Assembly (NCBI GenBank): GCA_030765065.1
Contig: CM060979.1
Span: forward strand, 109,294,350 to 109,358,349
Source: Deroplatys truncata
Lineage: Eukaryota > Arthropoda > Insecta > Mantodea > Mantidae
Length of the DNA: 64,000 nt
Direction: 5' to 3'
Shown one piece after another: positions 22,076 to 33,408 of the stretch. The first letter of the stretch is position 1. Each line of letters starts with the position of its first letter. The notes under the pieces were generated by a model, which was not told where the DNA came from, did no database searches, and worked only from the letters and a program-made list of their open reading frames with translations. Both the position numbers and the translations under genes were made by a program.

Positions 22076-22410
22076 GAAAAAAAATCCTAAGGTGGGGACT
22101 GCATCGGTACCAGAGATACTTAGAATAAAGTCTCCGACTGTATTCGGTGCCAGTTAAATGCATACATTTATTTTTCTCATTATTAAGTTGTAGACATTAA
22201 ATATTGTTCAGAATGTAATGCAACAGGTAAATGAATGCCTACTCAGTAAATAAATAGTCACATTGTAAATGAAAAGGCACAGCACTGCAACACTGGATGA
22301 CTGCATCACACACACAGAGTACCAGCTCCAGAACTGTACGATACGCTGTGCACACTTTTATAATAATAGTTGAATCAACCTTTAGCTTCTACGCAGCACT
22401 GACAACATAG
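22076..22410. other. Non-coding stretch
   Basis: No motif recognised. It may include the 3' end of the transposon to its right, but no terminal repeat matching 23595-23611 is seen. Confidence 0.4.
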
Positions 22411-22419
22411 CATTAGATA

Positions 22420-23400
22420 TATCTGGCGTATAGATTATACGATCACCGGTGCTGCTAATCTAAACAAAAGATTTTCCACTCGATCAACAGGCTCTTCATA
22501 CACCACAATCCGAGGGAAGAAATCCAAAGTATTGAGGTCAGGTGATCTAGCGGGCCACGCAATCGGACCATATTATTCGCCTATCCATCGATCCCCAAAA
22601 GATGCAGTAAGGTGCTGCCATGATATATGACTGTGGTGTAGGGCTGCACCATCACGCTGAAGCCACATTTGCTGTCGTACATATGTCTTCTGTCAGTCCT
22701 GGTGATGTATTCAACCAGAAATCACGGTAAATAGGCCCTGTTAAACGTGTTGGCAGAACCACAGTCCCAAACTAATTCCACACCACGCATTTAGGACAAA
22801 CTGAATCTGAGCCTTACAAACATGAGTAACATATGGGTTCTCTTCAGGTTATGCATGCTCCCTATGCATATTAAATCCACTATCTGGAGTGAAACTAGCT
22901 TTGTTACCAAATAAAACCTGACTGGTAAAATGGGGCCCATTCTTAACCTGTTGCAAAAGTCACTCAGAAAGTTGTCCTCCGCGTATTGTCCGCTGCTGTA
23001 AATACTGCACAGGTTGTTCAACGTAATAATACAGTTGTTGGTACTTCATGAAATACGTACCATACGCTGCTTTAACCTAAGCCAACCTTCTAGACAACAG
23101 CACGATGCTCGTTGATAGACTTTGTCCCACTTGATTTTGCCCCACTTGCTCTAAGATGATATCTTCCATCTGTGGTGGGAGGCAATACTTCGTTCCCCCC
23201 ATGAGATGTGTCTGTTGTTGTAATTCCCTTGTATAATGTAGTCGTTGTAATAGTCGTGCAAATATGGAATGATGCAGTTGCGTGCGCACAGGATAGTTCA
23301 TTGCGTACAACTGCGATGCCGCTTTTCCATTTTATTAGCACTCCCCATACACATTAACCATCATAGTCCTCTTAGCACAAAATGCAGGAGTATTAACCTC
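22420..23400 (-). pseudogene. DDxD transposase with long D2-D3 spacer
   Basis: Minus-strand transposase of the IS630/Tc1/mariner superfamily, in pieces. N-terminal part (about 23370-23080): VNVYGEC, NGKAASQLYAMNYP, then IFARLLQRLHYTRELQ, a helix-turn-helix type DNA-binding region. First catalytic motif: VLFGNKASFTPDSG, where relatives have LFTDEA.F, so the Asp is Asn. Then NAWCGI, LPTRLTGPIYRDFWLN, and after a shift MWLQRDGAALHHS with the second Asp. The third is in WPARSPDLNTLDFF, about 42 residues later, much longer than the 34 of mariner or Tc1. The end is VYEEPVDRVENLLFRL. At least two frameshifts and several stops. No close family name can be given. Confidence 0.75.
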
Positions 23401-23591
23401 AAAGACGGGCACATCTGAGTAGCCTGATTGCCAGGAAAGCTCTGTGCTATTTCTATGTGATGGTATGCTCTAAACCCAGTGGCACTATGTAGCAGTCGGA
23501 ACATTTAACTCCTTATATCCCTAGAACCGATACTCCGGACGCTTGGATTTTTTCCAAATAACTGTCATATTCATATGGTAGTTTGACGCAC

Positions 23592-23611
23592 TCACTCTGA
23601 ATAACCCTGTA
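23592..23611. repeat. Right terminal repeat of the DDxD element (putative)
   Basis: TCACTCTGAATAACCCTGTA. Reverse-complemented it starts TACAGGGTTATTCAGAGTGA, a form common at the ends of Tc1/mariner-like elements, and it lies about 200 bases upstream of the transposase start. The partner at the left was not found. Confidence 0.4.
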
Positions 23612-26546
23612 TCGTGTGTATATGTGTGCGCGTATGTGCGTATTAGTGTGTGAACATAGTGTGATTATAAACAGCTCGAAAACTTAAATTATGTACCTTT
23701 AATGTGATTTTTTTACTGAGATTTAACGTTAGTAAAAGTAGAGTTTAAGGGGACTTCACTGATCCTTCCCCGCGGTTCATCTTAGTTATTAGCTGAACGC
23801 TGGGTTGCTTTTCTTAAATTTCCCTCTCTGCGTTCATTGCACCTCCTGTGTATGATTTCAAGGCTTTTCGTATACAACGTTGGTTTGCACGCTTTATGCA
23901 GGGAGTACACATTTCACCAACGAGCGAGCAGTGTCAATGGAGAAGGATCGAGTGTGCCGCAGCACGGGCAATGAGAACCTTCTGGATCTGGGATTTCTAT
24001 CTGGAAATTTTAGGAACCACCGTTGCCTCCAAAACATTGTTTTTCTCCTGAATTAAGGCTGTCGTATTTCTCACTCTAAACTTGCCTCCAAGAGTATAAC
24101 TAAAGCATGGTTCTTAAATCTATAGACATTTAGATCGTAATTTCTATTGCAGTGTACTTATGAAAAGAATGAGTTATGGGAAGAGTACTCTAAGCATTTG
24201 CACCAACGCAAAATAAAATGTTCATATGCATATTAAAAATATTATTTAATTATTAATTCTTGTCTTAGACCATTTCATGTAACACACATTAAATCCCCAC
24301 ATTGTAAACGAGGAAGTCGTTGGGCAATCCGCGGAAACAGACTTTATGTTATTTATATTTCTTTTCTGTGGCATGTCGATACAGTAAACCTGACACTCTA
24401 TTGTAAAGAAGCCCTAATACCGTTTGATTTTCTAACAGAATTTTAAATACTCAAAAATGCTAAATTATCAGCCATGCCAAAATTTAAAGCAGAAAGTAGT
24501 CTTCAAGGGGAATTAATGCCTAAGTAAATACAGTCTCTGGAATGAGATGAGAAAAATTCTATACCATCAGAAATCAAACGTTTTCAATCAAAACTAATTA
24601 GTAGGAAGCTGTAATAAGCCAATAAAATTTAAGGATTATTGAAGAAACCAGATGGATTGAATAATTTAGTATGGTAGGGAAGCATAAAGGTATTACATGC
24701 ATCCCGAGTTTAGCCTTGTATGACGGATAAAGTAACAGGCACGAAGCAATGTATTATGGCCAACACTATTCCCGGATTAGTGAATTTTGTGGATAGCCAA
24801 GTATCCACTTAAAGATGTATACATATGGATGTATATGAAAACGCTAGTGATGTTAAAACAGATATGAACTAATACTGAAGTCCTCCAATATGCGCTAAGA
24901 TGACCTGGATAACAAAACTGAATGATGAAAACAATGCAATCTAACGAAAGAAGTATTTAACTATAAAAAATTGAATAAGCTTTTCAAAAAACGTCATGAA
25001 TGCCACATTTTATGACATATTTGTTTGTATGGTACAAATTTGCATTAATATACCTACAATGTACTGCATTCGCCAAGCCATATGTGTATTACAAGAGCTC
25101 ATAATCTTATTGGTCAAAATTGATATACTGGACTAATGGCATTAAGTTGGTAGATACTTGAGAAAGACTCGTATATCGAGACTGGCCTATTAAATAGAAT
25201 AGGCACAAAAGAAGAGAAACAAATGTAAATATAATGGGACAAAGTTCGTAAGCTTTCAGAAATAAATATATAGACAAAATTAAGTTTGAGAGAATGAAAA
25301 CATACATATTAGTATCTACATGGAGAAAAAAATATTGGATAATTCCTCTTGGTTTAAAACCACCTGCTATTTATAAAAGACCTTTGAAAACATGTAGACA
25401 AATATATGCGAGATTAAATGGTAATGATCGGTTTAATCATAATTAAAATACTTTATGATTTAAACCAAGCTTTTTAAGGAATAATAACATAGCATACAAC
25501 GCTTCCAGAGACTTTTATCTCTCTTCTCCAATCTCCTGACTAGTGCGCTTCAAGAGCCTTGCTTGGACATGCTAGATGAGAGCGTGAGAGGATGAAGCGG
25601 TAGAGGGGAAATTATTCAGTCAGACCCTGTTGAGCTGATCTAAATTGGCCAATACCGACACGCACCAGCCAGGCGACAGATCCCTGAAGAGAGGAGGATA
25701 ATTTTTTGGAAACCTTGGATTTCATTCTGTCAATCCCTAACATACAGGCTACCAAAGTTTATGCATTGGTTATTATTATCATTGAAGACAGTTTCACCAA
25801 CTGTTATAAGTAAGATGTCCATGGATATTTACCATTATTCCAATCAATTTATGTTACAACTTTATAGCCCTATTTCTGCATGCTTCCAAGAGTAATTTTT
25901 GGTTTTAATGGCCAATAAAACTCAGTAAAAAGTTTGTATATGTTACCCATCTCTAAACGCCTGAAACTATCAAATCTTATTAAACCTTAAATTCACTAAT
26001 ATCGTATTAAGTAAGCTTCCCGATTTTGTTTCCTTTAAAGTAAGCGCATTTAGCCGGGAAGATTGTGCATGCGTATAATCGGCGTATAATCTAGGCATGT
26101 GAAAATCTTAATGAGAGCTATGAAGCGAGTTGCTTACCAGGTCAGGTGGTGACCGGTCGTCTGCATGCTGCAGGAGTGCGTGGGACAGTCATTGTCAAAT
26201 ATCTGCATACTGGTGATGCACTGCACTGCGCTGCGCTGATAAACTTAGTTATATACAGTATATTAAAATCCACGCTGTAAAAAGCGCTTAATATAAAAAA
26301 CACTGTCAATCATTGCCTCCAATTCTTCCACACCTAACAACCCTTCCTCTTCAGTGAAATCACTCACATTATTGCCGTCATCACTGCTGTCATTACTTTC
26401 TGCACCATTATCCTGGATGAGAATTATTTCTATTTGATTTTCTGCAATCCCGTATTTTTCGAAATAATGATTCTTAATTTATTCAACATGTTGACATACA
26501 TTTTCCCATTCTGGCCTTCCAATTTCAGAAAACTGAAAAATTAAAT
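23612..26546. other. Non-coding stretch
   Basis: No protein motif recognised in any frame. A more GC-rich patch at 25500-25700 and another at 26120-26240 (with TGCACTGCACTGCGCTGCGC) are unexplained. Confidence 0.45.
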
Positions 26547-26620
26547 ACCATAGCCGGGATTTGAACCACGGATCTTAGGCTTTCCGTGCCGTTGCTCTAA
26601 CCGACTAAGCTATCATGGCA
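26547..26620 (-). repeat. tRNA-derived short element, family B, copy 2
   Basis: Minus-strand tRNA-like unit: GCCATGA, TAGCTTAGTCGGTTAGAGC (A box and D arm), GGCACGGAAAGCC core, GTGGTTCAAATCCC (B box), ending GGCTATGGT, which pairs with the 5' end at six of seven positions. The anticodon stem has only three pairs and the T stem is broken, so it is a SINE-type relic and not a tRNA gene. Aligns with 9391-9466. Confidence 0.6.
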
Positions 26621-26699
26621 ACATTTACTTTATATTTTTAATTTTTTATTTTATTATTATTTTTTATTTTATTTATTTATTTGTTTTGCTTTTCTGTTA

Positions 26700-27188
26700 G
26701 AACTCTTCTATTTGATTTCGGTTTCTTCCACTTGAACCCTAAATCTTTAATAACTTTTCTGAGATTTGTAGCACCACCTTGAAAGTTTCTGCTGTCTTTC
26801 AGCTTGATGAGCAATCTGTTTATTGTTAGCAGTTTTTTCTTCCGCATAGGAATTGTGAATCGTGCGCCGACTGACGCATTCGAAATCGTCTATTTCTGTA
26901 ATACGTTTAGGGATCTTATGTTTCTTCCCAGGTGTGTCAAATGGCACTCTTTCATCCCTATGGTTTTTTTCTTATCTTTGAGAATTCTGGAAACGGAACT
27001 CGGTGAAACACAGTTGCTTTGACTACTCTTTCTTTCCCTCTCTTAAGGCTTTTGTGGAACTCGGATGAACATATATTTTCTTCCTTCATCTCTGCTTCTT
27101 GCTTCATGAAGTCGAGGACATTTGCAATTATTTCCCTACTTTGACTGTGTAACACCTTAACACTTAACTTTGAAAACGTAGGAGCCAT
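26700..27188 (-). pseudogene. N-terminal fragment of a transposase (HTH type)
   Basis: Starts at 27188 with MAPTFSKLSVKVLHSQSREI, continues IANVLDFMKQEAEM, and after small shifts reads SRILKDKKKTIG, TPGKKHKIPKRITEIDDF and RRTIHNSYAEEK. This layout (N-terminal helix pair, TPGKK linker, basic DDF..RR.IHN helix) resembles the DNA-binding part of IS630/Tc1/mariner-superfamily transposases found in insects. No catalytic domain follows: the sequence to the left is AT-rich and then the tRNA-derived element. Assignment to a named family is not possible. Confidence 0.5.
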
Positions 27189-27420
27189 GGTTATAAATAT
27201 AACAAATATAAAGTAAGTACTATTTAGATACTGCTCTCTTTAAAATTACAACCAGATGCAGACACTTTCTATGCAGACTGTGTGTTACGCACTGTGAGTA
27301 AGCAAAGGTATTATATCGCTTTCGTTGATAAAGCTAAACATTAACCATTCCTAGGCTCGGCAGCTGGGGTGGCAATCAAGGTCATGATTCCAGAAGTTTA
27401 GCGCGAGTTATAACGATCTA
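27189..27420. other. Non-coding spacer before mariner 2
   Basis: Should contain the left terminal repeat of mariner 2, but no copy of the right-end sequence is found, so the left end is lost or diverged. Confidence 0.4.
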
Positions 27421-27424
27421 CGAC

Positions 27425-28637
27425 GTATCAATCATATGCTGGCCGAACAGGTCCCGCCTATTGCCAGTAGCGCAGCAGCAGTGGCTCGAAATGGCGGCTC
27501 TTATTCGCTCTCCTACCGTCTGCGAGGTTCGGTCGGTGATAAAGCTCCTTACTGCACAACACATAGCGCCGACTGAAATTAATCGTCTGTTCTGTCAGGT
27601 TTAGGAGGCAAACATCATGAGCAAACAGATGGTGCGACATTGGTGTAGGCAGGTTTCCGAAGGTCGACAAAGTGTCCATGATGAAGAGTGCAGTGGACGA
27701 CCGTCCCTCATCAATGATGACCTTGTTGAGCTGGTGCGGCAGCGCATCGTGGAGAACCGTCGCTTCACGATTACGGAGCTCAGGAGCCATTTTCCGCAGA
27801 TATCGCGATCCTTGTTGCAAGAAAATGTCACTAAGCACCTACTGTTCAGGAAATTGTGTGCCAGGTGGGTGCCGAAAAACCTTACACCCGAGCACAAAAC
27901 AAAACGCTTAGGAGCAGCACAATTCTGCAGCGGCATCATGATGATGCTGACGAATTCCTCGACAGGATCGTCACAGGCGATGAGACGTGGATTTCGCACA
28001 TTACACCGGAAATCAAGTGGCAGTCAATGCTTTGCGTCTCAGCGGATCTCTGATCAATCAAGACGAAATTCAAACAGACTGTGTCGGTGCTGAAAGTGAT
28101 GTACACGGTGTTCTGGGACAGGAAGGCCCGGAAGTGAAACGGTGAACGCTGACCACTGCTGTCAAACACTACGGAAATTGCGCCGTGGCATTCAAAACAA
28201 GAGGCGTGGAATGCTTACTGCAGGTGTTGTGTTGCTCCATGACAGTGCTCGTCCACATAAGGCTCAGCGCACAGCAACTGTTCTGCAGGAGTTTGGCTGG
28301 GAGCTGTTTGACCATCCACCAAACAGTCTTGATTTTTCTCCCAGCAATTTCTATCTTTTCTTCCACCTCAAGAAATTCCTGTCCTCCGGTGCGCGTTTTG
28401 ACAACGACGAAGAGCTGAAGACGACTATCACACGCTGGTTGCATTCACAGGAGGCAACTTCTGCGGCACAGGAATACAAAAGTTGATCCCACGATATGAC
28501 AAGTGTCTCAATTATTCTAGTGCCTATGTCCAAAAATAACTCAAACATTGCTGACCTGTTACCAATAATTTTTTTTCATGTAATCATGTTCCCTTTGTTT
28601 AAAAAAAATAGGGAACTTACTTTCTGGATGCGCCTCG
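27425..28637 (+). mobile_element. mariner element 2, left end missing
   Basis: Carries a mariner transposase pseudogene. The right end reads GAACTTACTTTCTGGATGCG plus CCTCG at 28613-28637, followed by TA, a typical mariner inner and outer terminal repeat. The matching left terminal repeat was searched for by eye upstream of 27491 and not found. The left boundary given is approximate. Confidence 0.8.
27491..28539 (+). pseudogene. mariner transposase, third Asp changed to Asn
   Basis: Starts MAALIRSPTVCEVRSVIKLL at 27491. A stop follows at about 27602 (FCQV*EAN), then MSKQMVRHWCRQVSEGRQSV, RRFTITELRSHFPQISRSLL and LCARWVPKNLTPEHK. The frame shifts near 27915, after which RIVTGDETWISHITPE holds the first catalytic Asp. 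Further breaks lie near 28050-28140. LRRGIQNKRRGML and VLLHDSARPH (second Asp) follow. The third site reads SLDFSPSNFYLF where active relatives have SPDLAPSDF, so the Asp is Asn, exactly 34 residues on. A last shift near 28450 separates the natural ending LIPRYDKCL... with its stop at 28537-28539. Inactive by several independent lesions. Confidence 0.9.
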
Positions 28638-28639
28638 TA

Positions 28640-29303
28640 TATATAACATTCGTCGGAAACGAAATTATAAAATTATTTGTCGGTTTCCAATCGTCGGCCA
28701 TTGTCAATGCAAAGTAAGGAATTATAAGAATGTCTGAATTAAATAAAGATACAGGAAATAGAGTATAATATTTAAATAACACATATGAAACTTCAGCAAA
28801 TGTGACAACGTTTAACGTATTCTTTATAACTATTTTTTCTTGCACTTTATGCCAAATAACATGAACTGCAAATTTTGTCATTCTAATGCTAGTACGGTTG
28901 TATATATAACTGTGGCTTACTTATGGTCCACAAATTTACTTACCAGTTTATTTTTCAACTTACATCTTAATTTCGTATATTTGTTGCAGATATTTTTTTT
29001 TAAACTAATTTATAAATTTACAGTCTGGTATAGTTTAGGATAGGGTTTGATTAACTACAGATTTCATTAATAAAATTGTCAGTGAGCCACACAGATAATA
29101 AATTAAATACAAGAGCATTAAATGTATTATAAATACTGCACGCGTATCTTTGTTATGCTTGGGAGTAACTGATGAAATGCCAAACTGCACCATAATATTA
29201 TGCGGGAACTACAGAACAACTACGAAAGTAACATACATACTCAAGACGAGCGTTTTAAAAGTTCTTACCCGACCAAGAAAACGCAATATTTGAGATAAAC
29301 TTT
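28640..29303. other. AT-rich non-coding stretch
   Basis: No gene or repeat recognised. Confidence 0.5.
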
Positions 29304-30158
29304 TTATTTCTTTTTCCACTTCTCCACCACACTCATAATAGGTAGAGGAGGTATTGCATTCCACCTAAAAATTCAATGCCGAGATTTCACCGTAAATACA
29401 CGTTTCAGGAACTTGAATTCAAATAAAGCAATTTTGGAAACATGTCCGCATATGTGTGTCTGTGTGTCTGTCTGCGTGTCTATGTACCTCTGAATACGAT
29501 AACTGGAAACGAAAAGTTGGATAAATACCAAACTTGATATTTAGGTTCAATATGTTCCAAAGATGCTACACAAAGATTTTCAACAAAATCCCCCCACCCT
29601 CAGCTACCCTTTACATGGTACATTTTTAGAATTTTTTTTATTTTCTAAAATTGGCATTAACGATTTTTATTAAAATGTCATATATGCGTGATATTTCCAT
29701 GAAAATAAAATGTATATCTTGAATTTTCTGGGAATAATTATGAAGTCCTTTTCATTTGTATGGAACTTTGTATAATCTTGTATACCTGGTAACCGTTATG
29801 CCGTTAAAACGAAAACGCATTACACAAAAATGTAGATCCCTTTAAAACACACAATTAATTTAAAATAATTCTTTGTGGCAAGTCATTTCTGAGATATCCA
29901 TTATTAAAGGTCCGAATTGTCCATTTCTTGGTCATTCTCTTAAAGTCCTCTTAACATTCAGTTGTTACCCGCGATTGCATGGAAGCGTATGGAATTTTAA
30001 GGCCAACGTATAGTATCCGTTCTTAAACATTTGACTATCGCTGTTCTCTTTGTATGTGTAACGAAATGTGTAGTTTAGCTGTTTCTGTAAGTGTTTATTT
30101 CGATTAAAATGTAGTAGATAGAAAAATAAGCTTTAGTAAGAATACTTTGTATACCCAC
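29304..30158 (+). repeat. 0.87-kb family, copy 3, main part
   Basis: Landmarks CATTCCACCTAAAAATTC, TTTCACCGTAAATACACG, a TGTGTGTCTGTGTGTCTG microsatellite, CCAAACTTGATATTTAGG, ATTAAAATGTCATATATG and AATGTAGATCCC in the family order. The start is degenerate. The copy stops at TTTGTATACCCAC, and its last 60 bases resume at 30898 after a foreign segment. Confidence 0.7.
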
Positions 30159-30897
30159 GTGCCGCTTTCTCCTCGTCCTTGGTCATGGTTTATGCAACCA
30201 GTCACAATGCTTCAGAAATGATGACGTCTTTCATCGACAGAGAAAGTTAACATCTGAAACTTTGAAGAACGTATCGTCATGCATGACATAATTCATCACT
30301 CCAAACGTCAAGTGTCATGTACAGTTATGATTGGCTGGTTTGCTTCACGCCACTGCCGCCAGCGCTATCATGCTCGTGGACGACTCCAGCAACTCCCGGG
30401 CAGGCACAAACAGTACCTACTCTTCGGGCCAGGGACCGAGCCGTTAACAACTAGACACAAATGACAGCGAGATTTTTGGCGTAAATCACCAAGAGTTATT
30501 CTTTCGGTCTTTTCCAAATTATTTTTCAATCTGTTTGATAAGCTTTCAAATTCAACCTTTTAGCTCCTGGTGTTTTCAAAATTCTTTTACCGGAGAAGCA
30601 TTTATAATTTCGCACTTCATGTAACTTTGCATTGTGTTCGTTGCTTTTTCATAAAAATTCTAAGTTTCTATGGCAACTTTAAATGTAGAAAGGTGAAAGA
30701 GCACCATATAGTATCTGAGCATATTATTTTGTAAAATGTTAAAGCAAGCTGATCAAAGAATTGTTAACGAATACAACAGTTTAAAATGAATTATTAACAT
30801 ATGTGTCGTCGAGTGTTTGCAATATCCTAGCTCCTACGCAATAGTCCCTTTCCACAGTAATTAATATCTCTGGGTATGGAAAAAGCGCAGTGGTGCA
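30159..30897. mobile_element. About 740-bp insertion inside repeat copy 3
   Basis: Interrupts the repeat between TTTGTATACCCAC and CACTAATAAACATAGAGG, which are adjacent in the other copies. Its ends resemble each other in inverted form: left TGCCGCTTTCTCC, right (reverse complement) TGCGCTTTTTCC. The interior has a GC-rich patch at 30290-30440 with no recognised protein. It is probably a non-autonomous DNA element, but the superfamily and target duplication are unclear. Confidence 0.45.
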
Positions 30898-30954
30898 CCA
30901 CTAATAAACATAGAGGTAGAGAATGTCATACGAATGAAACACATCAGATTTTTT
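30898..30954 (+). repeat. 0.87-kb family, copy 3, last 60 bases
   Basis: CACTAATAAACATAGAGGTAGAGAATGTCATACGAATG and the following ACATCAGATTTTTT match the family 3' end. Confidence 0.65.
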
Positions 30955-31690
30955 AGAAAATGGTCAGCGTGTCTGTGAACGGAAAAACGCAAATCTAAAG
31001 TAGGATATATACCAAACTTGGTATTTAGGTTAAGTAGCTTTCAAAGGTGCGACACGAAGCTTTTCGGGAAAATCTCCCCACCGCAAACCTCTCTTTACAT
31101 GGAATATTTTTGGAAATGTTTGGTTTTCTAAAAATTGACTCTAACGATTTCGATTAAAAAAGCATATACTACAGATATTTATATGACAAATAAAATGTAT
31201 ATCTTGAATTTTCTGTGAACAGTCGGTGTAGTCCTCTTCCTTTGGAAGAAATTTGTATAACCTTGCATAACTGGTAAAAGTTAAGCGATAGAGGAAACGT
31301 AGTACTACAGAAAAAATATAGATCTCTTTAAAATACACAATTTATTTCAAATAACGTTTCTGTGGCATCAAGATATCCTTTACTAATGGTTCGACTTATT
31401 AAATGCAGTCATTCTTTTAAAGATCTGTCGATTTTCAGTTGTTTCTCGCAATGTCATGAAAACAGTATGTAATTTTAAGGCCAGCATATAGCGTTAGGTT
31501 CTAAAAAATTTGACTGTCACTGTTCCCCTTATATCTATAACGAAATGTGTAATGTAGCTATTTCCGGAAATGATTATCTTGATTAAAACGAAATAGATAA
31601 GAAAATAAACTTTCGTAAGAGTAGTTTGTATAACCGCAAATAAACGAAGGAGTATACAGAAGGTCTGTGGGTGCAACAGATTTTTTTATT
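30955..31690 (+). repeat. 0.87-kb family, copy 4, 5'-truncated
   Basis: Begins directly after copy 3 at the microsatellite position (AGCGTGTCTGTGAACGG) and continues through CCAAACTTGGTATTTAGG, GATTTCGATTAAAAAAGC, ATATAGATCTC, to a degenerate end with CAACAGATTTTTTT. It lacks about the first 140 bases. Copies 3 and 4 are therefore head-to-tail. Confidence 0.7.
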
Positions 31691-31794
31691 TTCTTTCTTT
31701 TTAACATAGTCAACTTGTAAATAAGTAAATATAGTCCAACGACATTGCTAATTATTTATGGCCTTATTAAAATAGCATTTGTCCAATTATAATC

Positions 31795-32530
31795 TGGCTA
31801 ATATGGCGGATGTGGAAGCACTTGAAAGGTGAAGGTCATGTAGTTTGCAGCAACAATTGTAGACACATGTGAAGGCGCATTATCGTGATGTAAAAGAACT
31901 TTCCTTTTCGCAAGGTGTTGACGTTTAGCCTGAATGACATTCTTTGCTTGGTCCAGTAGTAAAGCGTTATACTCACTGGTGATGGGTCTGCCCTGATCCA
32001 CGAGAACCACACCATGAAGGAAACTTACAACAAACCTTAGCGTCTTCTTTCTTCTAAGCAGATGGAAGCGTCCTTCTTTCTTTGTTTCATTCGTGTACTT
32101 TCACCTGTTGTCATCCTCTGCTTGAACTGCCCCTTTGTCTCTGATGTGTAGTAATGAAATCAGGCTTAATCTACTGTTATGAAACGTAACAGAAACTCAG
32201 TGGATTTGTATTCAAACAAGTTCAAAGAAGTATAATGTTCACTGAAATGAGCTTTTGGTCCATTGTTAACAAACGCGGCAGCCATCGAGTGGAAAGCTTT
32301 CTTATATCCAAAATGTGGTGTAAAACGTGGTGCACACGGCCTATCGGGATCTTGCAACATCAGCTAACTCGTGTATCTTCATTCGGCATCTTTGAGTGCA
32401 CACTGTAAATCTTTATTACAATCTTGGAATCGTTGCGATTTCAGGACGCTCTGAGAACTCATCTTCTTGAATGGAGGTACGACCACGCCTAAATTCAGCA
32501 GCTCACTTTTTAACACTCGAAAACGAAGAG
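31795..32530 (-). pseudogene. mariner transposase fragment 3
   Basis: Minus-strand remnant, truncated at both ends. From right: EFRRGRTSIQEDE near 32480-32520 (first helix-turn-helix region), a second helix with a damaged VHHVLHHILDIRKLSTRWLP-like line near 32300, then LLRFITVD at 32166-32190 where the first catalytic Asp motif (FVTVDETW) should begin. The next part reads VVLVDQGRPITSEYNALLLD and KRKVLLHHDNAPSHVS (second Asp) in the frame 31798-32010. It stops inside LPHPPY just before the third Asp, and the following bases read *PDYNW, so the third site is gone. No terminal repeats seen. Confidence 0.75.
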
Positions 32531-33130
32531 TAAGAATCTAATATCAGATCTAACTCGTTTTATTTCTCTTTATTTCAAAATAATGTACTCTATCACAGCT
32601 GTTTTACCCTCTTTGTAATAATTCTTAAAACTAGTTCGTTTACGGAATCGTCAGAAACAATTTATTATACTTATTGAAAGTATATAATTTCCAGTGCACC
32701 ATGTGACATTACAAAATTTTGATAGTAATTTGGCCATCTTCGCGACATCTGTGAGTCAGACCGGGAACTGGTAGAATGTCACAGTTTCCAAACCACTTTG
32801 AACTTACCAGCAGGTGGTTAACAAACAAACTGTTGTGAATTATGCAACAAGCATATCATGTACTGTACTTTGATTTGAATAGGAATGGTTTATAATTCAG
32901 CCTGAGTTTGCAGTAACTATTACTATTATTATTCTCATTAATTTTTCATAGAGAATTAACATGAATCATGCATTGTTATGATATGTTGCATAACGTTAAT
33001 AGTTTACTTAAATCTACTTTTAATCATGTACTTACGATCGCATGGAGAAACAAAACGTATAAACTTATACTTTAAACCCTTTATATACGAACTTGCGCCA
33101 TTTACTTCCACTTTAGGTGCCTTTTTAAAT
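32531..33130. other. AT-rich non-coding stretch
   Basis: Nothing recognised. Confidence 0.5.
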
Positions 33131-33408
33131 TTATGGACGCTCTTTAACTGCTATGGTCCTTGGCGTCCCATTTTATATTGGGCATGAAAGACCGGAAATT
33201 TTACTCAGAGGCCTCTTTATTAGGCTTCAGGTTCTTGTACGTGCCGTAAATCTACGACACGAGGCCACCGGCTTTACTTCCCTTCCGAAGGAAGCCATGC
33301 TAAGGATTTTTACGCCCGAAAAAAGCTATCGTTCTCCGCAGGGTTTAAACCCGCGACCTCGGGAACTAGAGGCCAGCATGGTAACCACTACACCACGGAG
33401 GACGCCCC
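33131..33408 (-). repeat. tRNA-derived SINE, family A, copy 2
   Basis: Better preserved than 1026-1299. On the minus strand the head reads GGCGTCCTCCGTGGTGTAGT, then GGTTACCATGCTGG, with A box TGGTGTAGTGG and B box GGTTTAAACCC (33337-33350). The body includes GGAAGGGAAGTAAAGCCGG and GAGGCCTCTGAGTAAAATTT and ends TTAAAGAGCGTCCATAA. The RNA polymerase III boxes are close to consensus. Confidence 0.8.
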
